From an uncultured Porphyromonadaceae bacterium (GTDB lineage Bacteria; Bacteroidota; Bacteroidia; Bacteroidales; Muribaculaceae), in assembly GCA_947573485.1 (NCBI GenBank), contig CANPGB010000016.1, positions 1-64,000 on the forward strand: a stretch of DNA of 64,000 nucleotides. The letters run 5' to 3'. Made by a program: the position numbers and the translations under genes. The first letter of the stretch is position 1; each line of letters opens with the position of its first letter. This document shows positions 52,617 through 62,423 of this stretch, piece after piece. A model generated the notes under the pieces. The model did no database searches. It had not been told where the DNA came from and saw only the letters and a program-made list of their open reading frames with translations.

Positions 52617-54845
52617 TCAGCCGAGAATATTCATTGCATCGGTCCAGCTGCTGTACACACGCCCGGCACCCTCGGGTGAGTCTACGATCCTGAGACCCTG
52701 CGCATTGGCCATTATGCGCAGAAGCTCGCCTATACTTGCCTTGGCCGCGAGCCGACGCAGCAAGGCAGTCACGGCTTCGGTGTCGAGCGAGCGCAAAGAG
52801 CGGCCGTCGAAAGGCATTTCGAGCCATATGATTTCGCCTGCCTCTACGTCGAGAACACCGAACACGAGGCCTTTGGAGAGGTCTTTGGCAGAAATTCGCA
52901 CCATGTGCGAGACTGTCGAGGGGTCGTAGGCGACACCCGTTGCGTCGCTCACCTCCATAGGGTTGGCAGAGTCCATCCACCCCACCATAAGGTTAGGCTG
53001 CAGCGAGCCGTCGGTATACGCATTGCAGGTGAAGGTCACATACTGCGCGCCGCCGCGGCGTAGTTCGTCGAGGTCGAGCTCTATATATTCGGCTGTTCCA
53101 ACCATATCGGGAATAAACTGAATATCACCGCTGTGGGTGGCTCCTGCGAGTGTAAGACTATAGTAAGCGCACTCGGCGACCCCGCCGTCGGCATAGGCAA
53201 TGCGGCAACTGAGGTCCATGTCGAGGTGTTGGGCAGGCAGCCCCTTGCCCCACTGCAGGAAGAGGCGCACGGCATTACCTTCGACCTTGAAGCGCTGGCC
53301 GGGGAGAGCCATATCGGTGTCACTCACGGTGTTGGAACGGTCGCCAAGGGGCACTGGCACGGCAAAAAGCTCGGGAGCGATATACACGGTAGCGCCTTTT
53401 TCGTGAGGCTGAGAGGCAAAGAAGGAGCTGAGCCCTTCGAGACACCCCCTCTTAACATCGGCTGCCATTTTTGAGCGGGCGTCCTCTGTGTAGAGGCTCA
53501 ATAGCTTATTGACAGGCACCTCAACGCGCACACCGCCGGGGAGCTCAACACGGCGGGTGTCGCCCTCGGGCTTGAAATATATGTCGGCGGCATTGGCAAG
53601 CGAGAGCAGCAGGCGCGGCGCGAGAGCAGGAGTCACGGTCTTGAAGCGGTCGAGGGTGACATCGGCACCAAACCACAGCATTGAAGCGAAAAGCGAGCGC
53701 GCGAAAAGGCCGGGGCGACTTTCGAGCATGGCAAAAAACTCCTCGGGATTGCGGCGCTCGCGGGCGGCGGCGAGGCGCCCCGCCCACACGTCGTAATCCT
53801 TGCGGTAGAAGCGGTCGAGAAGCTCGGCAAGTTTCCCGTAGCCGGGTTTACGGGCGAACTCGCTCAGGCGCAGGGCTCGGATAAAGCGCACCCACATCCC
53901 GCGCCGCGGATTCATAAGCTCGCACATAGCCTCGGTGCTGAGGCTCATGGAGTTGAGCAGCGAGGCATAGCGGCGGCATTCAGCGCGATCGTAGTAGAGT
54001 TTCAGTTTAAGGCGAGCCTCGGCAGCTTGCTCTGCGCGTGCCTCTTCGGTGCGGTAAGCACCGGCTTTGCGTGCCACAATGGCCGCAGGAGGTGTGATGC
54101 GCAGATTATCGGTATGGCGGTACCAAAGATAGCGGAGCAATATGGCCGGGTCGGGCAAAAGTGGTACCACTTTTTCAAACTCGCCACGGTCTTCGAGATA
54201 GGCGGCTATCATCAAAGTGTTATCTACAAGGATATTGCGGTCGAGTTGTGGCAAGCCGTAAGCTTTAAGGAGGGCAAGGAGCGTCACCCACTGGGTTGCG
54301 TTGAGTGGAAGAGGTGAATACACAAGACTGTCGCGCAGCTTTATGAAATCACTCTCTTGCCAGAGCGTCAGAACTTTAACGTGACTGCCCGTGCCTTTGT
54401 ACACTATTTTTGAAAGCTCGAATGGGGTGCCGCAGAAAGGGCAACCGTTGTAGCGCTCAAGCGGGAAAGTGCCGTCGGGTATGAAATGCCCGCAGGGCAA
54501 AACCGTTCCGGCCATATCGCCCGTAGGGAAAAGGTTAGCGAAGAGCGTCACTATATGGTCGAGGCGGCTCTCGCCCGTAGGTGTCTGCCATGCTTTGACC
54601 AGAGGCGCCCAGTTGAGGCCTATGCCATATACTTCATCGATGCAACGCACGACGTCGGCGAGCACCGTGGGGCTCACCGCATTGGCAGCTGCAAGGGCGT
54701 GGGAGTCAAGTTCATAACCTTTCTCAGCGAGCGACGCGGCAAAGGCTGCCGCCGGTGCGCCGAGTTCGCGTCTATCGGTAATTGGCACATCGCCGAGCCA
54801 CAGGGCGCCGTGGCGCAGGGCTATCTTTATGAGCTCGCTGTTCAT
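52617..54845 (-). CDS. Large protein with RING-like zinc motif and TerD-like segment
   Basis: A 742-residue soluble protein. Cys118, His120, Cys135 and Cys138 (VLPCGHFIPDGTF ... NGCPFCGTPFEL) form a RING/zinc-knuckle-like site; a full eight-ligand RING is not evident. The middle is helical (ESRPGLFARSLFASMLWFG resembles a motif seen with Ter proteins). Residues about 540-660 (HLDMDLSCRIAYADG ... GATHSGDIQFIPD ... EYIELDLDEL) recall TerD-like domains of the tellurium/stress-response family. It may belong to the MXAN_6230/SCO0854 RING-domain family; this is from memory. I start at 54845. The biochemical role is unknown. Confidence 0.6.
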   Translation of the reverse strand: MNSELIKIALRHGALWLGDVPITDRRELGAPAAAFAASLAEKGYELDSHALAAANAVSPTVLADVVRCIDEVYGIGLNWAPLVKAWQTPTGESRLDHIVTLFANLFPTGDMAGTVLPCGHFIPDGTFPLERYNGCPFCGTPFELSKIVYKGTGSHVKVLTLWQESDFIKLRDSLVYSPLPLNATQWVTLLALLKAYGLPQLDRNILVDNTLMIAAYLEDRGEFEKVVPLLPDPAILLRYLWYRHTDNLRITPPAAIVARKAGAYRTEEARAEQAAEARLKLKLYYDRAECRRYASLLNSMSLSTEAMCELMNPRRGMWVRFIRALRLSEFARKPGYGKLAELLDRFYRKDYDVWAGRLAAARERRNPEEFFAMLESRPGLFARSLFASMLWFGADVTLDRFKTVTPALAPRLLLSLANAADIYFKPEGDTRRVELPGGVRVEVPVNKLLSLYTEDARSKMAADVKRGCLEGLSSFFASQPHEKGATVYIAPELFAVPVPLGDRSNTVSDTDMALPGQRFKVEGNAVRLFLQWGKGLPAQHLDMDLSCRIAYADGGVAECAYYSLTLAGATHSGDIQFIPDMVGTAEYIELDLDELRRGGAQYVTFTCNAYTDGSLQPNLMVGWMDSANPMEVSDATGVAYDPSTVSHMVRISAKDLSKGLVFGVLDVEAGEIIWLEMPFDGRSLRSLDTEAVTALLRRLAAKASIGELLRIMANAQGLRIVDSPEGAGRVYSSWTDAMNILG

Positions 54846-54954
54846 GGTAAGGCAGAAAATAAAAAAAAAGCGCGGCAATCGGGCGGCTGAAAGCCTAATC
54901 AATGGTGTGGAAGTAAGCCGCCCTTGGCCGCGCCGTATGAGGTAAAAGATATGT

Positions 54955-55707
54955 CTATTTCGTGTCGTCTTTCTCTATCTCGATAGAAACTTTACGCCAC
55001 AGAGGGTCGGGAATCAAGCGCCACAGCGCGGTCACAACCGCCCAACGCGAGTCTATAACGGCCACACGTTTGCCGCGCAGAATGGCTTTCTCGAGGCGTG
55101 GAGCCACATAGTCGATGCTCATTTCCAGCGGGTATGAGTTGCCGTTGAGCAGGGGTGTATCCACAAAGCCGGGGCGGATGTCGGTAATGGCTACGTTGAC
55201 GTGCTGCTGGTGGGCGAGCTGGTCGAGGGCCTGGAGATAGGTCCACTGGTAGCGCTTCGATGCCGAGTAGGTTGCCGATATGCCTATGCCCTTGGTGCCT
55301 GCCACCGAAGTTATCGCTGCAATATGGCCGCGGGTGACGTTGGCGGTATCTTTGTAGTACTTGTAGGCGGCGTTTACTATTGTGGTAAAGCCTATTACGT
55401 TGACGTCGAGAGTACGGCGGTCGAGGGCACGGTCGAGTTCGGGGTTTCGCCAGCCGCAACCGGCGGCATACAGCAGGTAATCCATACCGCCGAGGGTCTC
55501 TATAAGATTATAGAAGCGGTCGACGGCATCTTCGGCAGTGACATCGAGGGTTGTGTACTCTACCCTGCCGGGATATTGTTCCTTGAGTTTGCGCAGAGGC
55601 TCTTCGGTGCGTGCGGCCACGCCCACACGCCAGCCGAGGCGTGCGAAATCGGCGGCTACGCGCTGGCCCATGCCCGACGAAGCGCCTATTATTATAATTC
55701 TTTTCAT
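54955..55707 (-). CDS. Short-chain dehydrogenase/reductase
   Basis: A 250-residue Rossmann oxidoreductase: nucleotide motif IIIIGASSGMGQRVA, catalytic Tyr and Lys in YSASKRYQ, and RPGFVDTPLL downstream. I start at 55707 (MKRIIIIGASSG), since the track ORF extends through the neighbouring gene. Substrate unknown. Last gene of the operon that begins with the DUF4199 protein; it overlaps its neighbour by 4 nt. Confidence 0.85.
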   Translation of the reverse strand: MKRIIIIGASSGMGQRVAADFARLGWRVGVAARTEEPLRKLKEQYPGRVEYTTLDVTAEDAVDRFYNLIETLGGMDYLLYAAGCGWRNPELDRALDRRTLDVNVIGFTTIVNAAYKYYKDTANVTRGHIAAITSVAGTKGIGISATYSASKRYQWTYLQALDQLAHQQHVNVAITDIRPGFVDTPLLNGNSYPLEMSIDYVAPRLEKAILRGKRVAVIDSRWAVVTALWRLIPDPLWRKVSIEIEKDDTK

Positions 55708-56642
55708 TGCTCTTGAGTGCTTGCTTGTTGCGGGGTGATTTCCCCTTCGCTTATAACATCGGCAGCCTTGGGCTTGTTCAGATGACCTAAACCGAAAGTA
55801 TATACGACAGAGAAAGAACCGTTGATTGTCGAGGAGCGGGCGCCGTAGCCGGGGATGTACCACGGGTCGCCGTAGCTGCACTTGCTGCTGTGGAGTATGG
55901 CCTGGTATTTCACCGTCCAACCCGCCGACAGCGGGCCCCAGAGCTTCACGCGCAGCCCGAGGCAGAACTCAAACCAGCCCACGGTGGCATGCTGCGCAGG
56001 TATGTTGAAAGTGGTGGTCTCGTGCCAGTAGGGTGAATTTACGGTAATATTATCCACGCTGAAACTGAAAGGCGAGAAACCGTAGCGCACTCCGGCAAAA
56101 AATGAGTAGTCGGGGTTGGAATTGTAGAGGAAATTGTAGTTGGCACCTACCCTGAAATAGAAACTCAGCGGCGAGCGGTAGGTGTAATTTCCACCCGAGG
56201 GTGTATGGTCGGCAAGACCGAGACCGGCCTCGAATACAGGCTTGTAGCGGTTGTGCAGCGAGAGCTCCACCCATGCGTCGGCAAGGCCATATTGCTGCCC
56301 GAAAGCGCGCATCAGTGGGTCCCACACATTAAGCCCGACGCTGAAAGCATCGAAAAGCGGGTATTCCATTTTGGGCACGCGCTTGATAAGGGTGGAGTCC
56401 ATCCACTCCTCACCCGTAATGGTGTCGACGTATACGGTCTGCCCCTTTTCGTTGAGGTAGCTCACCGAGTTGGCGCGGCGCTTGGCGTTGATGCGCGAGG
56501 TGTCGGAGGCGGTTTCGTTTACCGACTGCGTGGTAGTTGCCTGTGTTGTGACAGGCGTCATGCGCCTCTTGGTCTGCGCGCTCAGGGCGAAGGCCACAGT
56601 CAGCAGCAAGGCTGCGCATATTATGGCAAAGGAGCGTTTCAT
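55704..56642 (-). CDS. DUF6048 family outer-membrane-like protein
   Basis: A 312-residue exported protein (MKRSFAIICAALLLTVAFALSAQ). After a polar linker it is rich in aromatic and alternating beta strands (YRSPLSFYFRVGANYNF, YSFFAGVRYGFSPFSF), suggesting a small outer-membrane beta-barrel. It matches the DUF6048 family, which is regularly linked to DUF6452, encoded just upstream here. The start overlaps the DUF6452 stop by 4 nt. Confidence 0.75.
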   Translation of the reverse strand: MKRSFAIICAALLLTVAFALSAQTKRRMTPVTTQATTTQSVNETASDTSRINAKRRANSVSYLNEKGQTVYVDTITGEEWMDSTLIKRVPKMEYPLFDAFSVGLNVWDPLMRAFGQQYGLADAWVELSLHNRYKPVFEAGLGLADHTPSGGNYTYRSPLSFYFRVGANYNFLYNSNPDYSFFAGVRYGFSPFSFSVDNITVNSPYWHETTTFNIPAQHATVGWFEFCLGLRVKLWGPLSAGWTVKYQAILHSSKCSYGDPWYIPGYGARSSTINGSFSVVYTFGLGHLNKPKAADVISEGEITPQQASTQEQ

Positions 56643-57160
56643 TGTTCAGGCTCCTCCTCTTCGTCGCCGGCCTCTGCCGTGCGGAAATATATGCTTATGC
56701 GCTCGATGTCTACGTTGGTAATCAGCGAGTCGGTTATCACCACAGAGTCAATGAGATGCGTGGTATAGCTCATGCGCGTGATATTGTAGTAGTACATTGC
56801 ACCGCACTCCTCCGAGGCAAAGAAAGGCTCGGAGGTATAGTCGAACACAATGGTATCGTTGTTGGCGGGGTCGTCGAGCCCTTCCTGGGTGTAGTGGAAG
56901 CACCAGGCCGTGCTCTGCTTTGTGGAGCGCATGGGCAGATAGAGCTGCGATGCCGAGGTTCCCGAGGCGAGGAGGAGCGAGTCGTTGGGCGCACCCACAC
57001 CGCTCACATCGAGGGCCGAGAGGGCTATGCTCTTGCCCGTGGCGCTGTCGTAGAAACCCGCAAGAGGGATGGCGCTCTGGTTGTCGAGGCAGCCCGAGGT
57101 ATTGCAGGCCGCCACAAGCAGGGCTGTGAGGCAAATAAATATGTATGTTGCTTTCTTCAC
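56639..57160 (-). CDS. DUF6452 family lipoprotein
   Basis: A 173-residue protein with lipoprotein signal MKKATYIFICLTALLVAAC and a DUF6452-like core ending in ISIYFRTAEAGDEEEEPEQ. The family is mostly found with DUF6048 genes in Bacteroidales, suggesting a shared envelope complex. Overlaps both neighbours by 4 nt. The function is unknown. Confidence 0.75.
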   Translation of the reverse strand: MKKATYIFICLTALLVAACNTSGCLDNQSAIPLAGFYDSATGKSIALSALDVSGVGAPNDSLLLASGTSASQLYLPMRSTKQSTAWCFHYTQEGLDDPANNDTIVFDYTSEPFFASEECGAMYYYNITRMSYTTHLIDSVVITDSLITNVDIERISIYFRTAEAGDEEEEPEQ

Positions 57161-57681
57161 AGTTCGATGATATTGTCGTCGAGCCCGCGGCGCACCTTAG
57201 CCGGGATTTTGATTCCCTCGGCAGGGAATCCCAAAGGCATTATAGCCACAGGCACGAGTCCTTCGGGCAACCCGAGACCCTCAGCAAGGACTTCGGGCTT
57301 GAAGTTGCACACCCAGCATGTGCCCAGGCCGTGTGCCGAGGCAGCAAGGCAGAAGTGCTCGGTGGCAATGGCCACATCGATGTCGGTGTGGTTCTTATTG
57401 TCATCGGGGCGCACCCAGCCTTCAGCGGGCACTGCACACATTATTATATATAGGGGAGCCGATGCAAACCACTCGCGGTTGTAAGCCTGCTGCACGCAGC
57501 TGCGGCCTTGGGCGCTGCGCACAATGGCAAAGCGCCACGGCTGGCGGTTGCAGGCCGAGGGGGCGAGGCGGGCGTCGTCGAGCACGGCGCGAAGCAGGCT
57601 CTCGGGCACGGCTTCGGCCGAATATGCGCGGCACGAGTAGCGGGTGGCGCAGAGAGTGTCGAAAGTATTGTTTTCAGTCAT
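57157..57681 (-). CDS. Nitroreductase family protein
   Basis: A 174-residue FMN-dependent nitroreductase-like enzyme: RYSCRAYSAEAVPE at the N-terminus, LAPSACNRQPWRFAIV for flavin binding, and GLGTCWVCNF followed by GLPEGLVPVAIMPLG. It probably uses NAD(P)H to reduce quinones or nitro compounds. It overlaps the GT2 gene by 8 nt. Confidence 0.87.
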   Translation of the reverse strand: MTENNTFDTLCATRYSCRAYSAEAVPESLLRAVLDDARLAPSACNRQPWRFAIVRSAQGRSCVQQAYNREWFASAPLYIIMCAVPAEGWVRPDDNKNHTDIDVAIATEHFCLAASAHGLGTCWVCNFKPEVLAEGLGLPEGLVPVAIMPLGFPAEGIKIPAKVRRGLDDNIIEL

Positions 57682-58657
57682 CGTTGCTATGTTTTACGTT
57701 TTCACCGAGCACTTCTTCAATCTCATACTCGTTACGTTTGGGCGAATTGCGCACCACAAGCTCGCCAACGAAACCGGCCAGGAAGAGCTGTGAGCCAAGG
57801 AGCATGAGCACCAGCGAGATATAGAAATAGGGCGAGTCGGTGACAAGGATATAGTGCGCGCCGGTGTGCATGTTGTAGAGCTTGGTGGCTCCTACCACAA
57901 TCACCGCCACGAGACCCAGGAAGAACATCAGACTGCCCAGTAGCCCGAAGAGGTGCATTGGCTTCTTGCCGAAGCGACCTGTGAACCACAGCGTGAGCAG
58001 GTCGAGGTAACCGTTCACAAAACGGTCGAGGCCGAATTTGGTTTTACCGTATTTGCGTGCCTGGTGCTTGACCACTTTCTCGCCTATGCGGTTGAAGCCG
58101 GCGAGTTTGGCAAGGTAAGGTATATAGCGGTGCATATCGCCGTACACCTCTATGTGCTTCACCACGGCATGACGGTAGGCTTTGAGGCCGCAGTTGAAGT
58201 CGTGGAGGTTGTGTATGCCGCTCACTCTGCGGGCTGTGGCATTGAAAAGCTTGGTGGGTATTGTTTTGGAGAGGGGGTCGTAGCGCTTCTGTTTATAGCC
58301 GCTCACAAGGTCGTAGCCCTCGTTCTTTATCATGCTGTAGAGAGCCGGAATCTCGTCGGGACTATCCTGAAGGTCGGCATCCATAGTTATCACCACATCG
58401 CCCTTGGCAAGGCGGAAGCCGGTGTTGAGGGCCGGCGACTTACCATAGTTGCGGCGGAACGAAACCCCGCGCACATGCTCGGGGTCGGCCTTGTGGAGGC
58501 CGTCGATCACGCTCCATGAGTCGTCGGTCGAGCCGTCGTTCACATATATCACCTCGTAGCTGAAGCCCTCGGCAGCCATTACACGCGCTATCCAGGCGTT
58601 GAGCTCGGGGAGCGACTCGGCCTCGTTATACAGAGGCACTACTACAGAAATATCCAT
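57674..58657 (-). CDS. Glycosyltransferase family 2, DPM/GtrB-like
   Basis: A 327-residue GT2 enzyme. SVVVPLYNEAESLPEL begins the catalytic fold; VNDGSTDDS and MDADLQDSPDEI are the metal/nucleotide-sugar motifs, and DFNCGLKAYR follows. Two C-terminal membrane helices (LFGLLGSLMFFLGLVAVIVVG and FYISLVLMLLGSQLFLAGFVGELV) anchor it. Such enzymes attach sugars to polyprenyl phosphate for envelope glycans. Confidence 0.9.
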   Translation of the reverse strand: MDISVVVPLYNEAESLPELNAWIARVMAAEGFSYEVIYVNDGSTDDSWSVIDGLHKADPEHVRGVSFRRNYGKSPALNTGFRLAKGDVVITMDADLQDSPDEIPALYSMIKNEGYDLVSGYKQKRYDPLSKTIPTKLFNATARRVSGIHNLHDFNCGLKAYRHAVVKHIEVYGDMHRYIPYLAKLAGFNRIGEKVVKHQARKYGKTKFGLDRFVNGYLDLLTLWFTGRFGKKPMHLFGLLGSLMFFLGLVAVIVVGATKLYNMHTGAHYILVTDSPYFYISLVLMLLGSQLFLAGFVGELVVRNSPKRNEYEIEEVLGENVKHSNDD

Positions 58658-59226
58658 TATATGTTATTCTCTTTAGCACGGGAAAGGCGGCTGTTCATAC
58701 TGTTGGCTTTCACGATGATAGCCGTGACAAGCGAGAGCACCGTGCCCGTGATTATGTTGAACGAAATGAGTTGTGCGGTGACATCGGCTGCCGTTGGCAT
58801 ACGCACGGCCACGGCACTCTCAAGGAGGTCGGCCATGCCTATGGCCTCATCGGTGCCCATTGCGCGGTAGGCCTCGATAGCTGCGCTCACAGTCTCGGCA
58901 ATGAAACCGGGCCACACAAAGCGGAGGCATACGTAGGCGAACACCCCCGGAAGCAATGTGCCGAGGAAAAAAGTGCCTATGCCTTCGGCCCATATCTCGG
59001 GGAAACCGAGTGTGCCGCCCGCTGCCTGATTGCTGCGGCGCAGCATGCGGTAGAATACCACCGGGAAGCACGCCGTGCCCGCAATGAGCAGAAGCACTGC
59101 CGCCGACAAGCGCGTGCTGAGACCGGCGCAGAGCACCAGCCCGCATATCATGAGCCCCACTATAAAGCCGTTTTCACCGGCACGGGCAAGTATTGGCCGC
59201 GGAGGAGGAGTTGGGTTGCCGTTCAT
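58657..59226 (-). CDS. DUF4199 family membrane protein
   Basis: A 189-residue protein with four membrane helices (FIVGLMICGLVLCAGLST; LLLIAGTACFPVVFYRM; GTFFLGTLLPGVFAYVCLRF; IITGTVLSLVTAIIVKA), the pattern of DUF4199. It is the first gene of the operon and shares one base with the GT2 start (TAATG). The function is unknown. Confidence 0.75.
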   Translation of the reverse strand: MNGNPTPPPRPILARAGENGFIVGLMICGLVLCAGLSTRLSAAVLLLIAGTACFPVVFYRMLRRSNQAAGGTLGFPEIWAEGIGTFFLGTLLPGVFAYVCLRFVWPGFIAETVSAAIEAYRAMGTDEAIGMADLLESAVAVRMPTAADVTAQLISFNIITGTVLSLVTAIIVKANSMNSRLSRAKENNI

Positions 59227-59253
59227 TTTTATTTATCAGGTTTATTCAGACTA

Positions 59254-59284
59254 CAAAATTACGCATTTTAATATAAACCGCAAA
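59254..59284 (-). promoter_or_regulatory. Promoter of the DUF4199-GT2 operon
   Basis: Minus-strand TTTG (59281-59284), 19-nt spacer, TAATTTTG (59254-59261), 28 nt before the DUF4199 start. Confidence 0.75.
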
Positions 59285-59423
59285 AACAGATTTGGCCCGG
59301 GAGCACATGCATTGGCTTCATATAAATGCGGGCAGGAGATAATATGAAGCACACGCCCCGCATATCAGACACCCTCGGCCGCATTTTCAACATTCTTTAA
59401 CTAAACGGTTGTAATTTCTTGCG

Positions 59424-59431
59424 TATCTTTG
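59424..59431 (+). promoter_or_regulatory. -7 promoter element of the M16 peptidase
   Basis: TATCTTTG, 40 nt before the start codon. The -33 region shows only a TTTA at a non-ideal 24-nt spacing. Confidence 0.5.
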
Positions 59432-59471
59432 CGTCACATATAGCAAAGAAAAACCAACTATATTACATAAG

Positions 59472-62312
59472 ATGAAAAAACTGATTTTGCGCGGCATAGC
59501 AGCAGTGATAGCTGTGACAGCCGCATGGGCACCTGTAAAAGCTCAGGAGCCCGGGCAGATTCCGAGCCTCCCGCTCGACCCGGAAATCCGCACAGGCGTG
59601 CTTGACAATGGCATGACTTATTACGTCCGCCACAACGACACCCCCAAGGGCCAGGCCGATTTCTACATTGCCCAGAAAGTAGGTTCTATCCTTGAAGAAG
59701 ACCACCAGCGCGGTCTCGCCCACTTCCTCGAACACATGTGCTTCAATGGTACACAGAATTTCCCCGGCAAAGGCATCATCAACTGGCTTGAGACCAAAGG
59801 TGTGAAATTCGGCCAGAACCTCAACGCCTACACCGGCGTCGACGAGACCGTTTACAATATCTCGAACGTGCCCTGCGCCTCCAAAGCCGTGCAGGACTCC
59901 TGCCTCCTCATTCTCCACGACTGGTCGTGCGCCCTCACCCTCGACCCCGCTGAAATCGATGCCGAGCGCGGCGTTATCCACGAAGAGTGGCGCCAGAGCA
60001 TGGCCGGTCAGATGCGAGTTATCGAGCAGCTCCTCCCCACAATGTACCCCGACAGCCGCTACGGCTACCGCCTCCCCATTGGCACAATGGAGGTTGTCGA
60101 CAACTTCCCCCCGCAGGCGATCATCGACTACTACCACACATGGTATCGCCCCGACCAGCAGGGCATTATCGTAGTAGGCGACATCGATCCCGAATACATC
60201 GAGGGTAAAATCAAAGAGATGTTCTCGCCCATACCCATGCCCGAGAACGCACGCGAGCGCGAATACTTCGAGGTGGAGGAAACTCCCGGCACTATCTTCG
60301 CCCTTGGCGCCGACAAAGAAATCAAGTCGGCAGGCATAGAGATGCTCTTCAAGACAAACGCCATGAAGCTCCCCAAAGAGTACCGCAACACTGCCGCACA
60401 CTTCATGACCGAATACATGCGCCGCATGATTACGTCGATGCTCAACAACCGCCTTGCCGACCTCGCAAGCAAGCCCGAAACCGAATATGCACGTGCACGC
60501 GTGTCGATCGGCGACTACTTCCTTGCCAAGACCACAGGCGCCCTCGACCTCGACGTCGTAGCCAAGGATACCGACGTGGTTCCCGCCTTCCAGCAGGCTT
60601 ACCGCGAGCTTCTCCGTGCCGCACGCGGAGGCTTCACCGTGGGTGAATACGAGCGCGCCCGCGCCGAACTCCTCTCGGGCGTTGAAAAAGAATACAACGA
60701 GCGCGACCACCGCCAGAACGAGACCTTCTCACGCGGCCTCGTGCGCACCTTTGTCGACGGCGTGCCCTTCACCGACATGGCCACCTACAAGGCTATGTAC
60801 GACCAAATGGCCAACATGCTCCCCCTCGAGCAGCTCAACACCGTTCTCCCCCAAATGATTACCGAGGACAACCGCGTTGTTCTCGCCCTCATCCCCGAGG
60901 CCGAAGGCTACACCCTCCCCACCGAGGAAGGCCTCACCGCCGCTATCGAGGCTGTTGAGGCCGAAGAACTCGAGCCCTATAAGGACGAGATGCGCACCGA
61001 CCCCCTCATTCCCTCGCTCCCCGCTCCCGGCACCATTGCATCTACCTCGCACAACGCCGAGTGGGACGCCACCGAGTACGTGCTCTCCAACGGCGTGAAA
61101 GTGCTCGTGAAGCGCACATCGTTCAAGCCCGGCGAAATCTTCTTCGGCGCAATTGCCCAGGGTAACGCCCTCGCCGACATCGACCCCGCAAAGGCTTCGT
61201 CGGTGAAATTCCTCCCCGTGGCAATGATGAACGAGGCTTACTACGACTACTCAAACTCCGACCTCAAGAAGTACATCCAGGGCAAGCAGATTGAAATCGG
61301 TCTCAGCGCCGACGGCTACACCCGCTCGCTCCAGGGCCAGACAGTAGCCAAAGACCTCCCCACCGCTATGGAGCTCATCTACTCTCTCTTCACAGGCTTC
61401 AACCTCAAAGAAGATGAGTTCGAGGCTCGCCGCAGCGCCATCGCAGGTATCATCGCCAACCAGGAGACCGACCCCCAGTTCGTGTTCCAGAAGAGCTTCC
61501 TCAGCGTGCTCTTCGGCTCGCCCATGCGCCAGGCCATGTCGCTCGAAGATGTGAAAGCCGCCAACCGTGAAGACATCATCGCCATGGTTCACAACATGAC
61601 CGCCAACGCCGCCGACTACCTCTTCGTGTTCACCGGCGACATCGACGATGCCTCTTTCATACCCCTCATGGAGCAGTACATCGCCACTCTCCCCGCCGAC
61701 GCTGCAAAAGCAACCCGCAACTACACCGTCAACAAGGGCTTCGAGTTTGTGACAGGCACCGAGACCAACACCTTCACTACCCCGATGCAGACCCCGCAGA
61801 CATGGGTGCTCATAATCCTCAACGGCGACATGCCCTACAATGCCGAGAACAAAGCCCTCACCGAGGCAGCCGCACAGGTTCTCTCGAAGCGTCTGCTCAA
61901 CAAGATCCGCGAGGAAATGGGCGCCGTTTACTCTATCGGTGCCGCAGGCATGATGACCCGCACAGGTGAAAACAACACTATCTTCCAGATCGGTTTCCCC
62001 ATGAAACCCGAGATGAAAGATGAGGCTCTCGCCGAAATCAAGAACATTATCTGGAGCATGCCCACAACAGTGACAGCCGAAGAGGTTGCACCCGCTGTAG
62101 AGTTCATGCAGAAAGACATCAAAGAAAAACTCGAGAAGAACGAAGAGTGGGCCGAGTCGATGACCGCCACCTCTATCAACGGCGTGCAGACCTTCCTCAA
62201 CACCGCCGACGTTCTCCCCGGCATCACCGCCGAGAAGGTTCAGAAATTCATGCAGGATATTATCAATCAGGGCAACTACCGCGTGATTGTAGTAGACCCC
62301 GAAACTAAATAA
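59472..62312 (+). CDS. M16 family zinc metallopeptidase (insulinase-like)
   Basis: A 946-residue exported peptidase (signal LRGIAAVIAVTAAWAPVKAQ) with two M16 halves. The zinc motif HFLEHMCFNGTQNF is near residue 80, and the third ligand is expected in DPAEIDAERGVIHEEWR. The C-terminal half (KVLVKRTSFKPGEIFFGAI; KIREEMGAVYSIGA) is the inactive partner domain. Bacteroidetes members are thought to be periplasmic peptidases, possibly for lantibiotic or signal-peptide fragments; the substrate is not readable here. A strong terminator follows. Confidence 0.9.
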   Translation: MKKLILRGIAAVIAVTAAWAPVKAQEPGQIPSLPLDPEIRTGVLDNGMTYYVRHNDTPKGQADFYIAQKVGSILEEDHQRGLAHFLEHMCFNGTQNFPGKGIINWLETKGVKFGQNLNAYTGVDETVYNISNVPCASKAVQDSCLLILHDWSCALTLDPAEIDAERGVIHEEWRQSMAGQMRVIEQLLPTMYPDSRYGYRLPIGTMEVVDNFPPQAIIDYYHTWYRPDQQGIIVVGDIDPEYIEGKIKEMFSPIPMPENAREREYFEVEETPGTIFALGADKEIKSAGIEMLFKTNAMKLPKEYRNTAAHFMTEYMRRMITSMLNNRLADLASKPETEYARARVSIGDYFLAKTTGALDLDVVAKDTDVVPAFQQAYRELLRAARGGFTVGEYERARAELLSGVEKEYNERDHRQNETFSRGLVRTFVDGVPFTDMATYKAMYDQMANMLPLEQLNTVLPQMITEDNRVVLALIPEAEGYTLPTEEGLTAAIEAVEAEELEPYKDEMRTDPLIPSLPAPGTIASTSHNAEWDATEYVLSNGVKVLVKRTSFKPGEIFFGAIAQGNALADIDPAKASSVKFLPVAMMNEAYYDYSNSDLKKYIQGKQIEIGLSADGYTRSLQGQTVAKDLPTAMELIYSLFTGFNLKEDEFEARRSAIAGIIANQETDPQFVFQKSFLSVLFGSPMRQAMSLEDVKAANREDIIAMVHNMTANAADYLFVFTGDIDDASFIPLMEQYIATLPADAAKATRNYTVNKGFEFVTGTETNTFTTPMQTPQTWVLIILNGDMPYNAENKALTEAAAQVLSKRLLNKIREEMGAVYSIGAAGMMTRTGENNTIFQIGFPMKPEMKDEALAEIKNIIWSMPTTVTAEEVAPAVEFMQKDIKEKLEKNEEWAESMTATSINGVQTFLNTADVLPGITAEKVQKFMQDIINQGNYRVIVVDPETK

Positions 62313-62335
62313 ATCCGCGTACTATCCTACCCTAC

Positions 62336-62376
62336 ACAGCAAGGGCTGTGCCGCACGGCACAGCCCTTGCTGTTTT
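62336..62376 (+). terminator. Terminator after the M16 gene
   Basis: ACAGCAAGGGCTGTGCC and GGCACAGCCCTTGCTGT are perfect 17-bp arms around a 4-nt loop, then TTTTC. Confidence 0.92.
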
Positions 62377-62423
62377 CTCGTCCGAAACTCATGGCAGCCC
62401 GTACGGAAAGAGGCATCACTATG

